IMG/VR virus record: IMGVR_UViG_3300009494_000005
Span: 1-52,313 of that record
Strand: one strand, 5' to 3'
Source of the DNA: a virus
DNA: 52,313 nucleotides
The notes beneath the pieces are model-generated. The model searched no databases. It worked only from the letters and a program-made list of their open reading frames with translations, and was not told the DNA's origin. The position numbers and the translations under genes were made by a program. Numbering within the stretch: the first letter of the stretch is position 1; every line of letters begins with the position of its first letter. Shown here piece after piece: positions 7,699-16,571 of this stretch.

Positions 7699-7875
7699 AT
7701 GCCGACACCGATGCAGTCCATGCACGCTAGGTGGAAACGAGAGCGAGAGGCGGCCGAGGCGGGCAAGGCCCCGGCCACGCGCCGAACACGGCGCACCACG
7801 CCGGCGACGCCGGCGACAGCGGACCCCGGGGCGGCTACCGAGCCGGACCCGACACGAGAGGAGGACGATAGCTAG
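7699..7875 (+). CDS. Small charged protein, unknown
   Basis: A 58-residue ORF starts at ATG behind GTAGGAGGACCG and ends with TAG immediately before the tail tube ATG. It opens PTPMQSMHARWKREREAAEA, passes through a Thr/Pro/Ala-rich stretch and ends acidic (TREEDDS). Copy 2 has a 57-residue equivalent (49245-49418) that keeps the SMHARWK start and EEDDS end with a diverged middle. That pattern supports real coding. Function is unknown; translational coupling to the tail tube gene is likely. Confidence 0.55.
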   Translation: MPTPMQSMHARWKREREAAEAGKAPATRRTRRTTPATPATADPGAATEPDPTREEDDS

Positions 7876-8391
7876 ATGAGCGTCACAAAGGACAACATCT
7901 GCAACGGCCCTAGTACCTGCTCGCTGAACATCGCGGCAGCCGGCCTTGTTGATGTTGGGGCCATCGCACCCGGAGGCGTGACGATCACGCGCGAGCCGGA
8001 GATCCTCTTGATTCACCCGGAGCAGACCATGGGTCCCATCAAGGGGTATCCGACGAGCGAGTCGTATGTGATCGCGTTCACGATCTGGGAAATGACGACG
8101 CGCAACGTCGACCTCATGGTGTTCGGGGGCGACGGGAGCTACGACGCGACGCCGGCGGCGGCTGACGACTTTGGAGGCACCGACGTGTGCACCGAGGCGG
8201 TTCTCACGGTTTACGGAACCTGCCCCGGCCAGCTTCAGCGGGCTATCACCTTCAATCAGGCGATCCCCGTAGAGCCCGGCGACTGGATACAGTCCCGGGA
8301 AGCGGAGCACAACATCGGCGCGAAGTGGCGATCTCTCTGCGATCCGGACGACAACACGATCGGGTCAATGGAGGACACCGCGCCCGCGTAG
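7876..8391 (+). CDS. Major tail tube protein (putative)
   Basis: This 171-residue protein lies just before the frameshifted chaperone genes and tape measure gene, the standard place of the tail tube subunit. It has beta-rich segments (VDVGAIAPGGVTITREPEIL, ESYVIAFTIWEMTTRNVDLM) of the kind found in siphophage tube proteins. It is the most conserved gene between the two copies; by eye about 96% of bases match over the first 235, with the same length. The size is close to that of other tube proteins. Function is assigned by context. Confidence 0.65.
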   Translation: MSVTKDNICNGPSTCSLNIAAAGLVDVGAIAPGGVTITREPEILLIHPEQTMGPIKGYPTSESYVIAFTIWEMTTRNVDLMVFGGDGSYDATPAAADDFGGTDVCTEAVLTVYGTCPGQLQRAITFNQAIPVEPGDWIQSREAEHNIGAKWRSLCDPDDNTIGSMEDTAPA

Positions 8392-8407
8392 CCTCCTCCT
8401 AAAACCA

Positions 8408-8427
8408 CGGCCGAAGAAGAAAGGCCG
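8408..8427 (+). promoter_or_regulatory. Short hairpin overlapping a ribosome site
   Basis: CGGCC (8408-8412) pairs with GGCCG (8423-8427) around a purine loop GAAGAAGAAA. The 3' arm and loop end form the only purine-rich ribosome site before ATG 8431. The stem, loop and spacing are identical at 49950-49969. It may hold down translation of the next gene relative to the tail tube. Confidence 0.45.
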
Positions 8428-8430
8428 ACA

Positions 8431-9036
8431 ATGGCACTGTGGCGACAAAAACAAGGCTATTGGTGCTGCTCGGATGTGAACCTCGTCGCCGCGATGATGG
8501 TCGAAAACTACGTCATCAAGGACGGCGTGATCGACGACACGGACGCGCTACCCCCGGTAGACCTCGCGTTCGCGTACATCGAACTCGTGCCGAGGAAGAT
8601 CCCGAAGAAAGGGCGACGAGGTTCGTCTGGCAAGGACCGGCTAGTCTACACCGGGCCCAACGATGTCCGACGGCGGGAACTCCGCGAGTGGAAGCCGGTC
8701 ATCATGTTTGCGCTCGCACCGTTCGAGCACTCACACCGACTAGCCAACGCGAAGAAAGATATGTGGTTCAATGGCACACTGTTCAGTCCTCCGGTCTACG
8801 GCGTCCAGCATCACGCACTGATGCGGATAGTCGAGCAGATCAGGGAGGAGTTCGAGCGAAAAACCGGCCGGCCGACGAGTCTCAAGAACAAGGCGTTCGC
8901 GGTGAACCTCATCGACGGCGTCGCGCGGTTGGCCACCGAGAGATCAGAACTCTCGGCAGAAGCGAAGGAGATCCCGAGTGTCGCAGTTAGAGGAGAAGAA
9001 GCCCGAATCGGGGCCCGAGGACTCATCCACAAGTGA
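8431..9036 (+). CDS. Conserved tail-region protein, unknown
   Basis: The 201-residue protein starts MALWRQKQGYWCCSDVNLVA. It has a basic middle (VPRKIPKKGRRGSSGKDRLV), an EWKPVIMFALAP strand and a helical, charged C-terminus. The last 59 bases overlap the start of the next gene in another frame. Copy 2 is highly similar. Position between the tail tube and tail chaperone genes suggests a tail assembly or minor tail role. I do not recognise the family. Confidence 0.6.
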   Translation: MALWRQKQGYWCCSDVNLVAAMMVENYVIKDGVIDDTDALPPVDLAFAYIELVPRKIPKKGRRGSSGKDRLVYTGPNDVRRRELREWKPVIMFALAPFEHSHRLANAKKDMWFNGTLFSPPVYGVQHHALMRIVEQIREEFERKTGRPTSLKNKAFAVNLIDGVARLATERSELSAEAKEIPSVAVRGEEARIGARGLIHK

Positions 9037-9802
9037 GACGAAAAAGGACGGAGCGAAGGCGCTCCTCCGTCGCGTTGTAGTTGAAGGCGCTCCCGAGAAG
9101 CCGGCCGTGGGGGCCGCGGCTGACGCCCTCACGGTCTCGCTCGACGTCGATACGCCGCCCGAGGTGGCCGATGAGGGCCCGAAGAAGCCCAAGAAGAAAA
9201 CGGCGGCAGAGAAGCGCAAGGAGCGCATCGAGGCTGAGATCGAGAAGATCATCGAGGCAGGGACCTACAAGGCGAAGTATCTCCCCGATCCCCTCCTGAT
9301 CAAGCCGATGGGTCCCTTCGTTGAGGTGGTCTCGACAGCGTTCGCCGCACTCATGGAGAAGGCTGAGACCCCGCCGATCGACCATTTCCAGACTCAGGTC
9401 AGAGATGAGCACCCGGACTGGCACCCCGAACGTGTCGCCGGCGTTGCCGTGCAACGGTACGTCGGGGAGCGCGGGAGGTTGGCGGTGATCGCCGCGGCTA
9501 AGGTGTCGGCCGAGTCGAACCTGATGTATGAGCTCGCCGGACTCGCGGTCGGACAGGATCGCGCATGGGCCGAGGAGCATCTTCTTCCTGGTGAGGCTAT
9601 GCGGATCACCCGTGCGGCTATCATCATCGGTGAGGTACGCGATTTCTTGGGGGAATCCCTCTCGATCCTCGGAACAGAAGTGGTCGAGGAGGACGAGGAG
9701 GAGGACGAGGCTACAGCGTCTACGCCCGCACCGTCGGGCGCAGGATCCGCGGAGCCGTCGTCCGACTCTACGGCCTCGGGCCCCGAGGATTCGACGAGCT
9801 AG
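8978..9802 (+). CDS. Tail assembly chaperone, short form (lambda gpG-like)
   Basis: The 274-residue product starts at GTG behind GAAGGAG, inside the end of the previous gene. A charged, disordered N-terminus of about 70 residues leads into KPKKKTAAEKRKERIEAEIE and a compact helical domain (DEHPDWHPERVAGVAVQRYV). The end is a low-complexity acidic/Ser-rich tail. A small acidic protein followed by an overlapping -1 frame and then the tape measure gene is the G/GT arrangement of siphophages. These proteins bind the tape measure protein during tail assembly and are absent from the virion. Confidence 0.75.
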   Translation: MSQLEEKKPESGPEDSSTSETKKDGAKALLRRVVVEGAPEKPAVGAAADALTVSLDVDTPPEVADEGPKKPKKKTAAEKRKERIEAEIEKIIEAGTYKAKYLPDPLLIKPMGPFVEVVSTAFAALMEKAETPPIDHFQTQVRDEHPDWHPERVAGVAVQRYVGERGRLAVIAAAKVSAESNLMYELAGLAVGQDRAWAEEHLLPGEAMRITRAAIIIGEVRDFLGESLSILGTEVVEEDEEEDEATASTPAPSGAGSAEPSSDSTASGPEDSTS

Positions 9803-10092
9803 AAGCCCGCGACGCGATCGAGGGCTATCGAACCGCTCAGGCTGTCACGAAGGAGGACATATTCCACGTCGGAGTCGCCGCCGCGTGCGGGACTACCGGC
9901 AAGATCGCAGAGCTTGCGGCCTACCTGATGGGGGACGATCCGAGCAGGATCAACGAACCGATCGAGGCCAAGGGCGAGACACCGGAACCCTTCCTCCGGC
10001 GCATACTCGAAACGCCCGGGGAGCACGTCGAGGTGGCACTAACACCCGACGGCGAGTACGACCTCGCGGCCTTCTTCGACGACGAGGAATAG
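8978..10092 (+). CDS. Tail assembly chaperone, -1 frameshift fusion (gpGT-like)
   Basis: The -1 frame is open from 9634, just after a TGA at 9631, to a TAG at 10090. It has no convincing start of its own. The sequence GGGGGAA at 9649-9655, read G GGG GAA in the chaperone frame, lies at the very beginning of this open stretch and in the longest run of identical bases near it between copies. A shift there gives about 371 residues. The -1 product has conserved protein before the chaperone stop (RGAVVRLYGLG, then LEARD in both copies) and a conserved end (PGEHVEVA, DLAAFFDDEE). Confidence 0.7.
9649..9655 (+). other. Candidate -1 slippery site
   Basis: GGGGGAA in phase G GGG GAA. The first codon can re-pair perfectly after a -1 slip; the second would re-pair imperfectly, so the exact slip codon is uncertain. 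Sequence from 9646 onward is identical to copy 2 for about 33 bases, more than expected from flanking divergence. Confidence 0.6.
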
Positions 10093-10096
10093 CCAA

Positions 10097-12529
10097 GTGC
10101 CAGTCGTGGGTTTCGGCGGTGAGATGGCCTTGCGAACGGCCGTCACACTCGGCAACAAGCAGTTTCTAAAGAGCATCGATCAGATGGAGCGGCGGATGGG
10201 CGGTTTTACTTCGTTCATGCGCCGCTCCTCTCGCACGTTCGCTGCTGGGTCTCTCGCCATAGGCGCCGGCCTCGGTCTTGCCGTGAAGGCAGCCGGGGAC
10301 TTCGAGCAGTCGATGGCGAACATGGACTCTGTAGCCAACACGACCGGCGCGGAGTTCGCCCGGTTGAGGCAGCTCGCATTCGACATGAGTACGACGACGA
10401 TGCGATCTGCGACCGAAGCGGCCGGGGCGATGTACGAGCTTGCGTCGGCTGGCCAACGGGCTGAACAGATCTTCTCGACGCTCCCGTCCGTGATCAAGCT
10501 CGCAGACGCGACGCAGTACGACCTCTCCCAAACGACCTCAACTGTCGTCGCCACAATGAACGCCTTTGGTTTGGAAGCGTCCGACACCGAACGTATCATC
10601 AACGTCATGGCGGCCTCGATCGGTGGCTCGATGGCAAAGATGGACAAGCTGTCGGCGTCGTTCGCCTACATCGGCCCCGTGGCGCGTTCCGCTGGACTGA
10701 GCATAGAGGAAACGTCCGCCGCCCTGATGGTCCTCTACAATGCTGGCCTTGATGGGTCTGCGGCCGGCACATCGCTCCGTCGAATCCTTGCATCACTACT
10801 CAAGCCGACCGAGAGCCTCACGAAGCGCATCGAGGATCTCGGGCTCGAAATGTCTGACATCGACCCTCGCGTGAATTCGATGAGCGAGATCATGCAGACG
10901 TTGAAGGACTCCGGGCTCGATGCGACTGCCGCCTTCGAGGACTTCGGACTTCGTGGAGCTCCGGCTCTGCTTGCCCTCCTTGCGGCGGGCGACGGACTCG
11001 ACGAGTTCGAGACCATGATCACCGGCACGGATCGCGCCGCCGAAATGCTCGCGCGGCAGATGGACGCTGTAGGCGCGCAAGCGACCATCCTTAAGAACAC
11101 GCTGATCACGCTCGGCATTAAGATCGGGGAGAAGCTCCTGCCGATGGTTCGGGACGTGACTGGCTGGCTCCAACGGCTACTGGAGAAGTTCGACGGGCTG
11201 AGCGATTCGAGTTTCGAGCTCATAGCAAAGATAGCGCTTCTGGCCGGCGGGCTGTTGGGTGTCCTGTCGATCGTTGGGCGAATGGCGCCACTCCTCGGAG
11301 CGGCGGCCGGGCCGATAGGGATTCTGGCGATCGCGGTCGGTGCGCTCGCGACGGCCTACGTCCTCGCCGACAAGACCATGTCCGATTACTACGACGCACT
11401 TCGGGACGGCAACGCGGCCGAGGCTGAGGCGCTACGCAACAAGACCGAGTGGGCCGCCATGATGAAGGCCCTGTTCTCGCCCGAGTACTGGGAGGCAGTC
11501 GGCTCTGACATTTTCATCTTCTTCCAGCGGCTTGGTGCGGGAATGTCAGCGTTCTTCGCGGCACTCAAGAACGACGCCAGGCTGATAGGCGAGGCATTCG
11601 ATCCCAAGAACTGGATCGACCCTGACTGGAGGCGGCAGTTTGCCGAGAGCTTCCAGCTAGGGGACGTCGGACAGTTGATGTCGGACGCATGGGAGAACGC
11701 GCCTGTTGATCTGCCGGAGGGTGCGACCTCCTGGACGGCTGATTTCTATGACCGTATGTTCACCCCTCCCGCGGATGCCGCCGAGAAGATCGTCGCTGGC
11801 ATCGCCGAGGTCACGGCGGTTGCCGCTGAAGCCTTGACGGGGGGCGGGCTCGCGGTCCCGATGCCGAACCTGCTTGGTGAGATTGCCGATGTCACGGACG
11901 AGACCTTGACGGGAGTAGAGGAGCGGTTCCGTGCGATGCGCTCCCGCATCGAGGAAGAAATGCAGTTCGCGGGCGCCGCACTGACCGCATTCATGGTCGA
12001 CATCGGGCAGAGTCTCGAGGAGAACATCAAGAAGGAGAAGTCGTTCACGCTCGCGATGGTCAAGACCGTCGGGAAGGCGTATGCTGATCTCGTCGAGAAG
12101 TTCGCTATGAAGGCGGTGACCAACACTCTCATGGCGCAAGCCGAGACGGTCGGCATCCTATCGATGCAAGGCTTGTTCGACTGGTCCGCGTGGGCGAAGA
12201 TCGGGCCCGCGATTGCCAAGGGCGCTGCCACGATCGCGCTCATCAAGGCGATCAAGGGCCGACTCGGGTTCCACACAGGTGGGCCGAACTACCAGGAGGG
12301 ATTCAAGTTCCTCAAGTCGAACGAGCTCGTCATGGACCGGAGTACCGTGCAGCGCGGGGGCTATGGAAGAGCAACGCTCGACGCCGCCGGTGAGGTTGGC
12401 ATGGGAACAAACGTCAGCGTCGTCGTCAACATCGCCCACGCGACAATGACGAACCCGGAGGTGGACGCCCGGGCTATGGCGCAGATCATAGGTGATGAGG
12501 TAGAAGCTCTGTTGAACGGAGGAGCGTAA
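10097..12529 (+). CDS. Tape measure protein
   Basis: The 810-residue protein starts at GTG and is the longest gene after the chaperone pair. Residues about 70-330 fit the phage tail tape measure core (DFEQSMANMDSVANTTGAEF, then ELASAGQRAEQIFSTLPSV and SIEETSAALMVLYNAGLDGS). A long hydrophobic stretch around residues 375-425 (LIAKIALLAGGLLGVLSIVG, PIGILAIAVGALATAYVLAD) could insert in the host membrane during DNA entry. The C-terminus has helical parts and an FHTGGPNYQEG segment. At about 810 residues the tail would be fairly short, near 120 nm if the usual 0.15 nm per residue holds. Confidence 0.9.
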   Translation: MPVVGFGGEMALRTAVTLGNKQFLKSIDQMERRMGGFTSFMRRSSRTFAAGSLAIGAGLGLAVKAAGDFEQSMANMDSVANTTGAEFARLRQLAFDMSTTTMRSATEAAGAMYELASAGQRAEQIFSTLPSVIKLADATQYDLSQTTSTVVATMNAFGLEASDTERIINVMAASIGGSMAKMDKLSASFAYIGPVARSAGLSIEETSAALMVLYNAGLDGSAAGTSLRRILASLLKPTESLTKRIEDLGLEMSDIDPRVNSMSEIMQTLKDSGLDATAAFEDFGLRGAPALLALLAAGDGLDEFETMITGTDRAAEMLARQMDAVGAQATILKNTLITLGIKIGEKLLPMVRDVTGWLQRLLEKFDGLSDSSFELIAKIALLAGGLLGVLSIVGRMAPLLGAAAGPIGILAIAVGALATAYVLADKTMSDYYDALRDGNAAEAEALRNKTEWAAMMKALFSPEYWEAVGSDIFIFFQRLGAGMSAFFAALKNDARLIGEAFDPKNWIDPDWRRQFAESFQLGDVGQLMSDAWENAPVDLPEGATSWTADFYDRMFTPPADAAEKIVAGIAEVTAVAAEALTGGGLAVPMPNLLGEIADVTDETLTGVEERFRAMRSRIEEEMQFAGAALTAFMVDIGQSLEENIKKEKSFTLAMVKTVGKAYADLVEKFAMKAVTNTLMAQAETVGILSMQGLFDWSAWAKIGPAIAKGAATIALIKAIKGRLGFHTGGPNYQEGFKFLKSNELVMDRSTVQRGGYGRATLDAAGEVGMGTNVSVVVNIAHATMTNPEVDARAMAQIIGDEVEALLNGGA

Positions 12530-12531
12530 CC

Positions 12532-12987
12532 GTGGGCGCCATCTTCAAGGTCGTTCTCGCAGACAACGCGGCCGGTACGACGAACGTGTACGTGCTCCCG
12601 CTCGATACGTTCATTCCCTCGCCGGCGAAGCGCAAGAAGACGAGCGTCAAGCAGATACCTGGGAAAAGCGGGGGGATCGACACCGCCGACGGCAAGCTGG
12701 CTCCGAGCGTGCTCGACGTCACGATGCAGATAGACGACGACGACCCCGTCGACGTCAAGACCCTTCGACAATTGCTGTGGACGAAGTTCCACACCTACGC
12801 AGGCAAGTACATCGTCGTGTTCGACACACTTGCCGATCCTGACGTCGTGATGGACTGGTGGCTCTATGACGACGTCGTAGCGTTTGTCGAGTCGCGTGTT
12901 CGCCGGATGCACATGCGCGCGACCAGGCTCAAGGTGCAGTTGTCGCTCAACACTCAGCCCTACGAGGGCGGGGGAGATATACCCTAG
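12532..12987 (+). CDS. Tail-tip protein, distal-tail-like (putative)
   Basis: The 151-residue product starts at GTG behind GGAGGAGCGTAACC and overlaps the next start in TAGTG. It has an N-terminal beta segment (GAIFKVVLADNAAGTTNVYV) and a SVLDVTMQIDDDDPVDVKTL stretch followed by VKLQVQ-like terminal strands. Position right after the tape measure gene is that of distal tail or tail-tip assembly proteins. No equivalent from the second genome is in the window. Function is inferred from order only. Confidence 0.45.
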   Translation: MGAIFKVVLADNAAGTTNVYVLPLDTFIPSPAKRKKTSVKQIPGKSGGIDTADGKLAPSVLDVTMQIDDDDPVDVKTLRQLLWTKFHTYAGKYIVVFDTLADPDVVMDWWLYDDVVAFVESRVRRMHMRATRLKVQLSLNTQPYEGGGDIP

Positions 12988-15900
12988 TGGCCGCGCATCT
13001 GGAAGATTGGGAGATCGTTGTTGATCGGCAGGGCGTCGAGAAACTCGCGTTTGGCATGACCGACAATCCGTTTCAGGACACCGAGGCGACTACGTTCGGT
13101 TTCTCGTGGACGAACGCGGCACTGGGCGGGTGCGGTAAGGCAAGCATCAACCTCATGTCGCAGAGTGCCTCCTACCTCGCCGGCCTGGATCTCCTCCCGG
13201 ACGACCGGATGCTGATCAGACTCCAGTGCGGCAACGAAAGCTCGCTCAAGGATCGCTACGTCGGAACGATCCGGCGTGTCGATCTGGGCTATGGAACTGA
13301 GCCGAAGATCCGCGGGCTCGAAGCCAACGGGATCGTCGGACAGTTTCGGAAGATCCCCTTGTTCCTGTTCCTCGATGACTCAACAGTCTCGGCCATAGTG
13401 ATGGCGTTGGTCGCGGATCTTGCCGACAAGTCGGACCTGACAAACTACACCCCATATATCACCTACGGAGCAGACTACACCGTAGCCCACACGGACTTCT
13501 TCCATCATTACGCTGACCGTGCAATCAAGCGGCTCGCGGAGCTCGCGGGTCCCGACTGCGTATGGGGTGTCGTGCCTGGCGATTCTGGTACGCCGACAGA
13601 CGCGCGATTCTACTTCCAGCAATTCGGCGACACAGCCGAGGATCTCGGATTCGAGGTCAACGTAAACGTGGAGGATGCCAAGGGGTCAGTAACCCGTGAT
13701 CGGATCCTCAATGGGATGCTAGTCACCTGCCAACGCAAAATCGGAGGCGGTGATCTGTGGATGTTTATCCCACCGCCGGCGGACTCGATCCCTTACCGCG
13801 TGGGGCTAGAACGAGTGCCGGAGCTCGTCGAGCCGCTTGATGCTTATGCGTGGGCAGAGGCTAAACTCAGCTCCTTCCCGACCGACGACGAGAAGATCTC
13901 TTTCAAGGTTCCGAACTTCGGAGAGCAGATCTGGGCGAACGAGATCATCAATACCCCTCTGGCGATCGCCCTCGTTGGAGGAGGGACCGACTATGAAATC
14001 ATGTGCCGATCGTACACCACGACCGTCGATGGGAGCGGGAGCGTTGATACTGCGTTCGTGCTCGGGACGTTGCCGAGCTTCGGACTAGCCGAGCAGTTCG
14101 GGGATCTGTACCGCGATACGATCGTGGCGAAGGCGCGAGAGTTCTGGAGTGGTGCAGAGCTAGCGGCGCGAGACAGTGACGTGATCCGTGAGTGGAGGCG
14201 AGCAGCGGCAAAGACCCATGGGATCATGAACCTGTGGGGAACGAACCTAGATAACATCGAGTCGATCTTGACTGCTGGCGCGTGGAATGATGGGGGCTTC
14301 GAGGAACCATCCACCTTCCCTAATTACGGGTGGGACTATGATCCCGACAAGCAACGTGCCTTCGGGAAGAACTCTAACGGAACGATTGGCACCATCGCAA
14401 TCCCTACGGGCATCACAGCGGGAGCAGCGATCGTCTATCTCAAGACCGGTGGGGCGAGTTACTACCAGAACGAGACAGAGGAGTTCGTGCTCAACGAGCA
14501 CACAGAACCTAACGAGTACTGGTATTGGACTAGCGACTGGTGGGGTTTGCACCCGAAGCTCGTAGGGGCACCGACGAACACATGGCGGATGGCAGTAACA
14601 CTCAACCACAAGTTCACCACTGGTGTTCCCGAGGCCCCGATGAAGATATGGATGGGCCCAGTTGAGAACCTCGCTCAAAGCTACTTATCAGTGACTACCT
14701 ATGCCCACATGAAAGCGCTCACTCACTACTACGACATCATTTTTGCGGCGACAACAACAGATCCAACGACAGCATCAGGTTACTGCCTGCGGGTGTTTCG
14801 TGGCGCCGACGAGCCATGGGGGAACGTGCTGATGGCTCTCGGATGGGTGAGTGGCGGGACATTCCACTCGAACTGGTGGGATGCAGGAGCAACGCCGGAT
14901 GGGACATGGGCTCACAGTATCGCACTCGGAACTGACGGAACCGGAGGCGACGGGCACACTTTCGAGTTAGACGTATGGCTTCCAACCACCGGGGGCGAAG
15001 GGGAGTTCCGTGTCCGAGTGAGGAAGAACAAAACCACGCAGGTGTTGTGGGATTCGGCCGACGACTTCGGCGACGGAGAGGTGTCATCTAGCGCGCCTAG
15101 TCCTGTTGGTGGCTACTACGTGATGTGCGCCTATCACAAGAGCACCGGTGACACGAACACTGATTACTGCATGGGGTTGAGAAATGTCGACATCCAAAGC
15201 CCGGGTGGGATAGAGATCGCGGTCACTCGTGACGGAGAGTACTGGACTATCGGGAACCCGAATACGCTTCTGACTCTACTGGGGGACACATACCTGGACG
15301 CCGAACGGCAGCTGATGTTCGCGGTTAAGCTTGGGGAGGGGAACAGTCTGAGTTCATGGGCGGTTGGCTTCACCCACGAGACGCCCTCGGCGGAGCTTGC
15401 CTGGGAGGATAACACCGGGGACGAGGGCACTGGGGACGCGTACTTCAAGCAGCCCAAGGACTGCACCGTAGACGCGGATTACATCTACGTCACCGACTAC
15501 AGCAACCATCGCGTGCAAATCCTCACGAACGCGGACCCCCCGGTCTACTCGGCACAATTCGGGACCGAGGGCACAGGGGACGCACAGTTCGATCATCCGT
15601 GGGGGATCGACCACGATGACACCTATCTCTACATAGCGGACCAGACGAATCACCGCGTCAAGGTTCATCTCAAAGCGTCACCGTACACGTTCATCCGGTC
15701 TATCGGCTCCTTTGCTCATGGGGTCAAGGGCGTGACAGTCACGGGACGCACCTACAGTGCTGACGATCTCGTGTATGTGTCATGTGAGGACGACTACATC
15801 TGGATCTACAAGAAGGACGGGACGTACGTCGACAAGTTCCGTCCGTTCAGTGATCTTAGTACAGAGAACCCGGAGGACGTGAAGGTCAGCGGTGATGAAA

Positions 15901-16298
15901 ACCACCTGTACATCACGAACCCGGGCGGCTCCCTCACTGACGATGCTTCCAACATCATTCGCAAGGTGAAGCGCACGAGCCCATACACAGAGGTATGGTC
16001 GTGGGGGCAGCGCGGTTGGGATCCACCAAACGGAAAATGGGAATGGCCGTGGGCGGTCTGTCGACTCGGCGATCTGCTCATCGTGTCGTCAGGAGCAAGC
16101 GCCGTCTATCCGGTAAAGAACTTCCTGACGATTCTCGCCGATCGCGGAACCTACGCTGAGTACATGGATCACCTCGATGGGAGCGGAGGAGAGTCGGGCA
16201 AGGGCTTCCTCCAAGCCTACGCCGGCGACATCAAAGACAACATCCTCTACGTATGCGAGGCGGGGTATTGCCAACTCAAGAGGTTTACGATCAGCTAG
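12987..16298 (+). CDS. Large tail-tip protein with C-terminal NHL-type beta propeller
   Basis: The 1103-residue protein starts at GTG, overlapping the previous stop. Residues 1-330 read like a baseplate hub or tail-tip domain (LLPDDRMLIRLQCGNESS, DRYVGTIRRVDLGYG). The middle, about 440-790, is rich in aromatic and Gly residues and may be a carbohydrate-binding or lectin-like region. From about residue 811 there are repeats of the NHL type (QPKDCTVDADYIYVTDYSNH, HPWGIDHDDTYLYIADQTNH, NPEDVKVSGDENHLYITN), enough for a propeller. This is a strong candidate for receptor binding. Its codon use appears more A/T-rich than the genes after 16.5 kb. Confidence 0.65.
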   Translation: MAAHLEDWEIVVDRQGVEKLAFGMTDNPFQDTEATTFGFSWTNAALGGCGKASINLMSQSASYLAGLDLLPDDRMLIRLQCGNESSLKDRYVGTIRRVDLGYGTEPKIRGLEANGIVGQFRKIPLFLFLDDSTVSAIVMALVADLADKSDLTNYTPYITYGADYTVAHTDFFHHYADRAIKRLAELAGPDCVWGVVPGDSGTPTDARFYFQQFGDTAEDLGFEVNVNVEDAKGSVTRDRILNGMLVTCQRKIGGGDLWMFIPPPADSIPYRVGLERVPELVEPLDAYAWAEAKLSSFPTDDEKISFKVPNFGEQIWANEIINTPLAIALVGGGTDYEIMCRSYTTTVDGSGSVDTAFVLGTLPSFGLAEQFGDLYRDTIVAKAREFWSGAELAARDSDVIREWRRAAAKTHGIMNLWGTNLDNIESILTAGAWNDGGFEEPSTFPNYGWDYDPDKQRAFGKNSNGTIGTIAIPTGITAGAAIVYLKTGGASYYQNETEEFVLNEHTEPNEYWYWTSDWWGLHPKLVGAPTNTWRMAVTLNHKFTTGVPEAPMKIWMGPVENLAQSYLSVTTYAHMKALTHYYDIIFAATTTDPTTASGYCLRVFRGADEPWGNVLMALGWVSGGTFHSNWWDAGATPDGTWAHSIALGTDGTGGDGHTFELDVWLPTTGGEGEFRVRVRKNKTTQVLWDSADDFGDGEVSSSAPSPVGGYYVMCAYHKSTGDTNTDYCMGLRNVDIQSPGGIEIAVTRDGEYWTIGNPNTLLTLLGDTYLDAERQLMFAVKLGEGNSLSSWAVGFTHETPSAELAWEDNTGDEGTGDAYFKQPKDCTVDADYIYVTDYSNHRVQILTNADPPVYSAQFGTEGTGDAQFDHPWGIDHDDTYLYIADQTNHRVKVHLKASPYTFIRSIGSFAHGVKGVTVTGRTYSADDLVYVSCEDDYIWIYKKDGTYVDKFRPFSDLSTENPEDVKVSGDENHLYITNPGGSLTDDASNIIRKVKRTSPYTEVWSWGQRGWDPPNGKWEWPWAVCRLGDLLIVSSGASAVYPVKNFLTILADRGTYAEYMDHLDGSGGESGKGFLQAYAGDIKDNILYVCEAGYCQLKRFTIS

Positions 16299-16307
16299 GA
16301 GCAACCT

Positions 16308-16571
16308 GTGGGCGACGGCGCGACAGCGAACGAGCTCAGACACATAAACGCGAGTCTCGGCGGTCTTCACCGGAAGGCTGACAAGACCAACGGCGCGATC
16401 GGGGAGCACGGCAACCGACTGACCGCGCTCGAGACTAAGGCCGACACCTACGTCACCGGGGAGGTCTGCGCCGAACAGCGCGGGTCAAACTGGAAGCGGG
16501 CCGCGTGGTTGATTATCGGCGCCGTCCTCGCGGTCGCGGTGGGATTCATCAAGACAGGAGGGATACCATGA
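16308..16571 (+). CDS. Small single-TM protein, possible holin or lysis accessory (XhlA-like)
   Basis: The 87-residue product starts at GTG behind AGGAGCAACC. It has a charged helical N-terminus (NELRHINASLGGLHRKADKT) and one membrane segment near the end (AAWLIIGAVLAVAVGFIKTG). The shape matches XhlA/hemolysin-type accessory lysis proteins and some class III holins. It overlaps the amidase start by ATGA, which supports a lysis role. Confidence 0.6.
   Translation: MGDGATANELRHINASLGGLHRKADKTNGAIGEHGNRLTALETKADTYVTGEVCAEQRGSNWKRAAWLIIGAVLAVAVGFIKTGGIP

Larger units (their letters stand above)
1..10783 (+). repeat. Structural module, copy 1 of a ~41.65-kb spaced duplication
   Basis: This stretch is colinear, gene for gene, with 41656-52313. 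The first 27 bases match the end of the gene at 41095-41682, and the part of the tape measure gene up to about 10783 matches the part present at the window end. Offsets between equivalent starts fall slowly from 41655 to 41530 because of small indels. Identity is uneven by eye: very high around the tail tube gene, lower in the capsid genes, and low in the middle of the 5453-6136 gene. Confidence 0.93.

Noticed and set aside
8392-8430. Terminator after the tail tube gene
   Set aside because: The five-pair stem is too weak and sits on the next ribosome site; a translational role is more likely.
1-10783. Exact terminal repeat of a circular assembly
   Set aside because: The two copies differ throughout, so they are not the identical ends that a simple circular contig produces.
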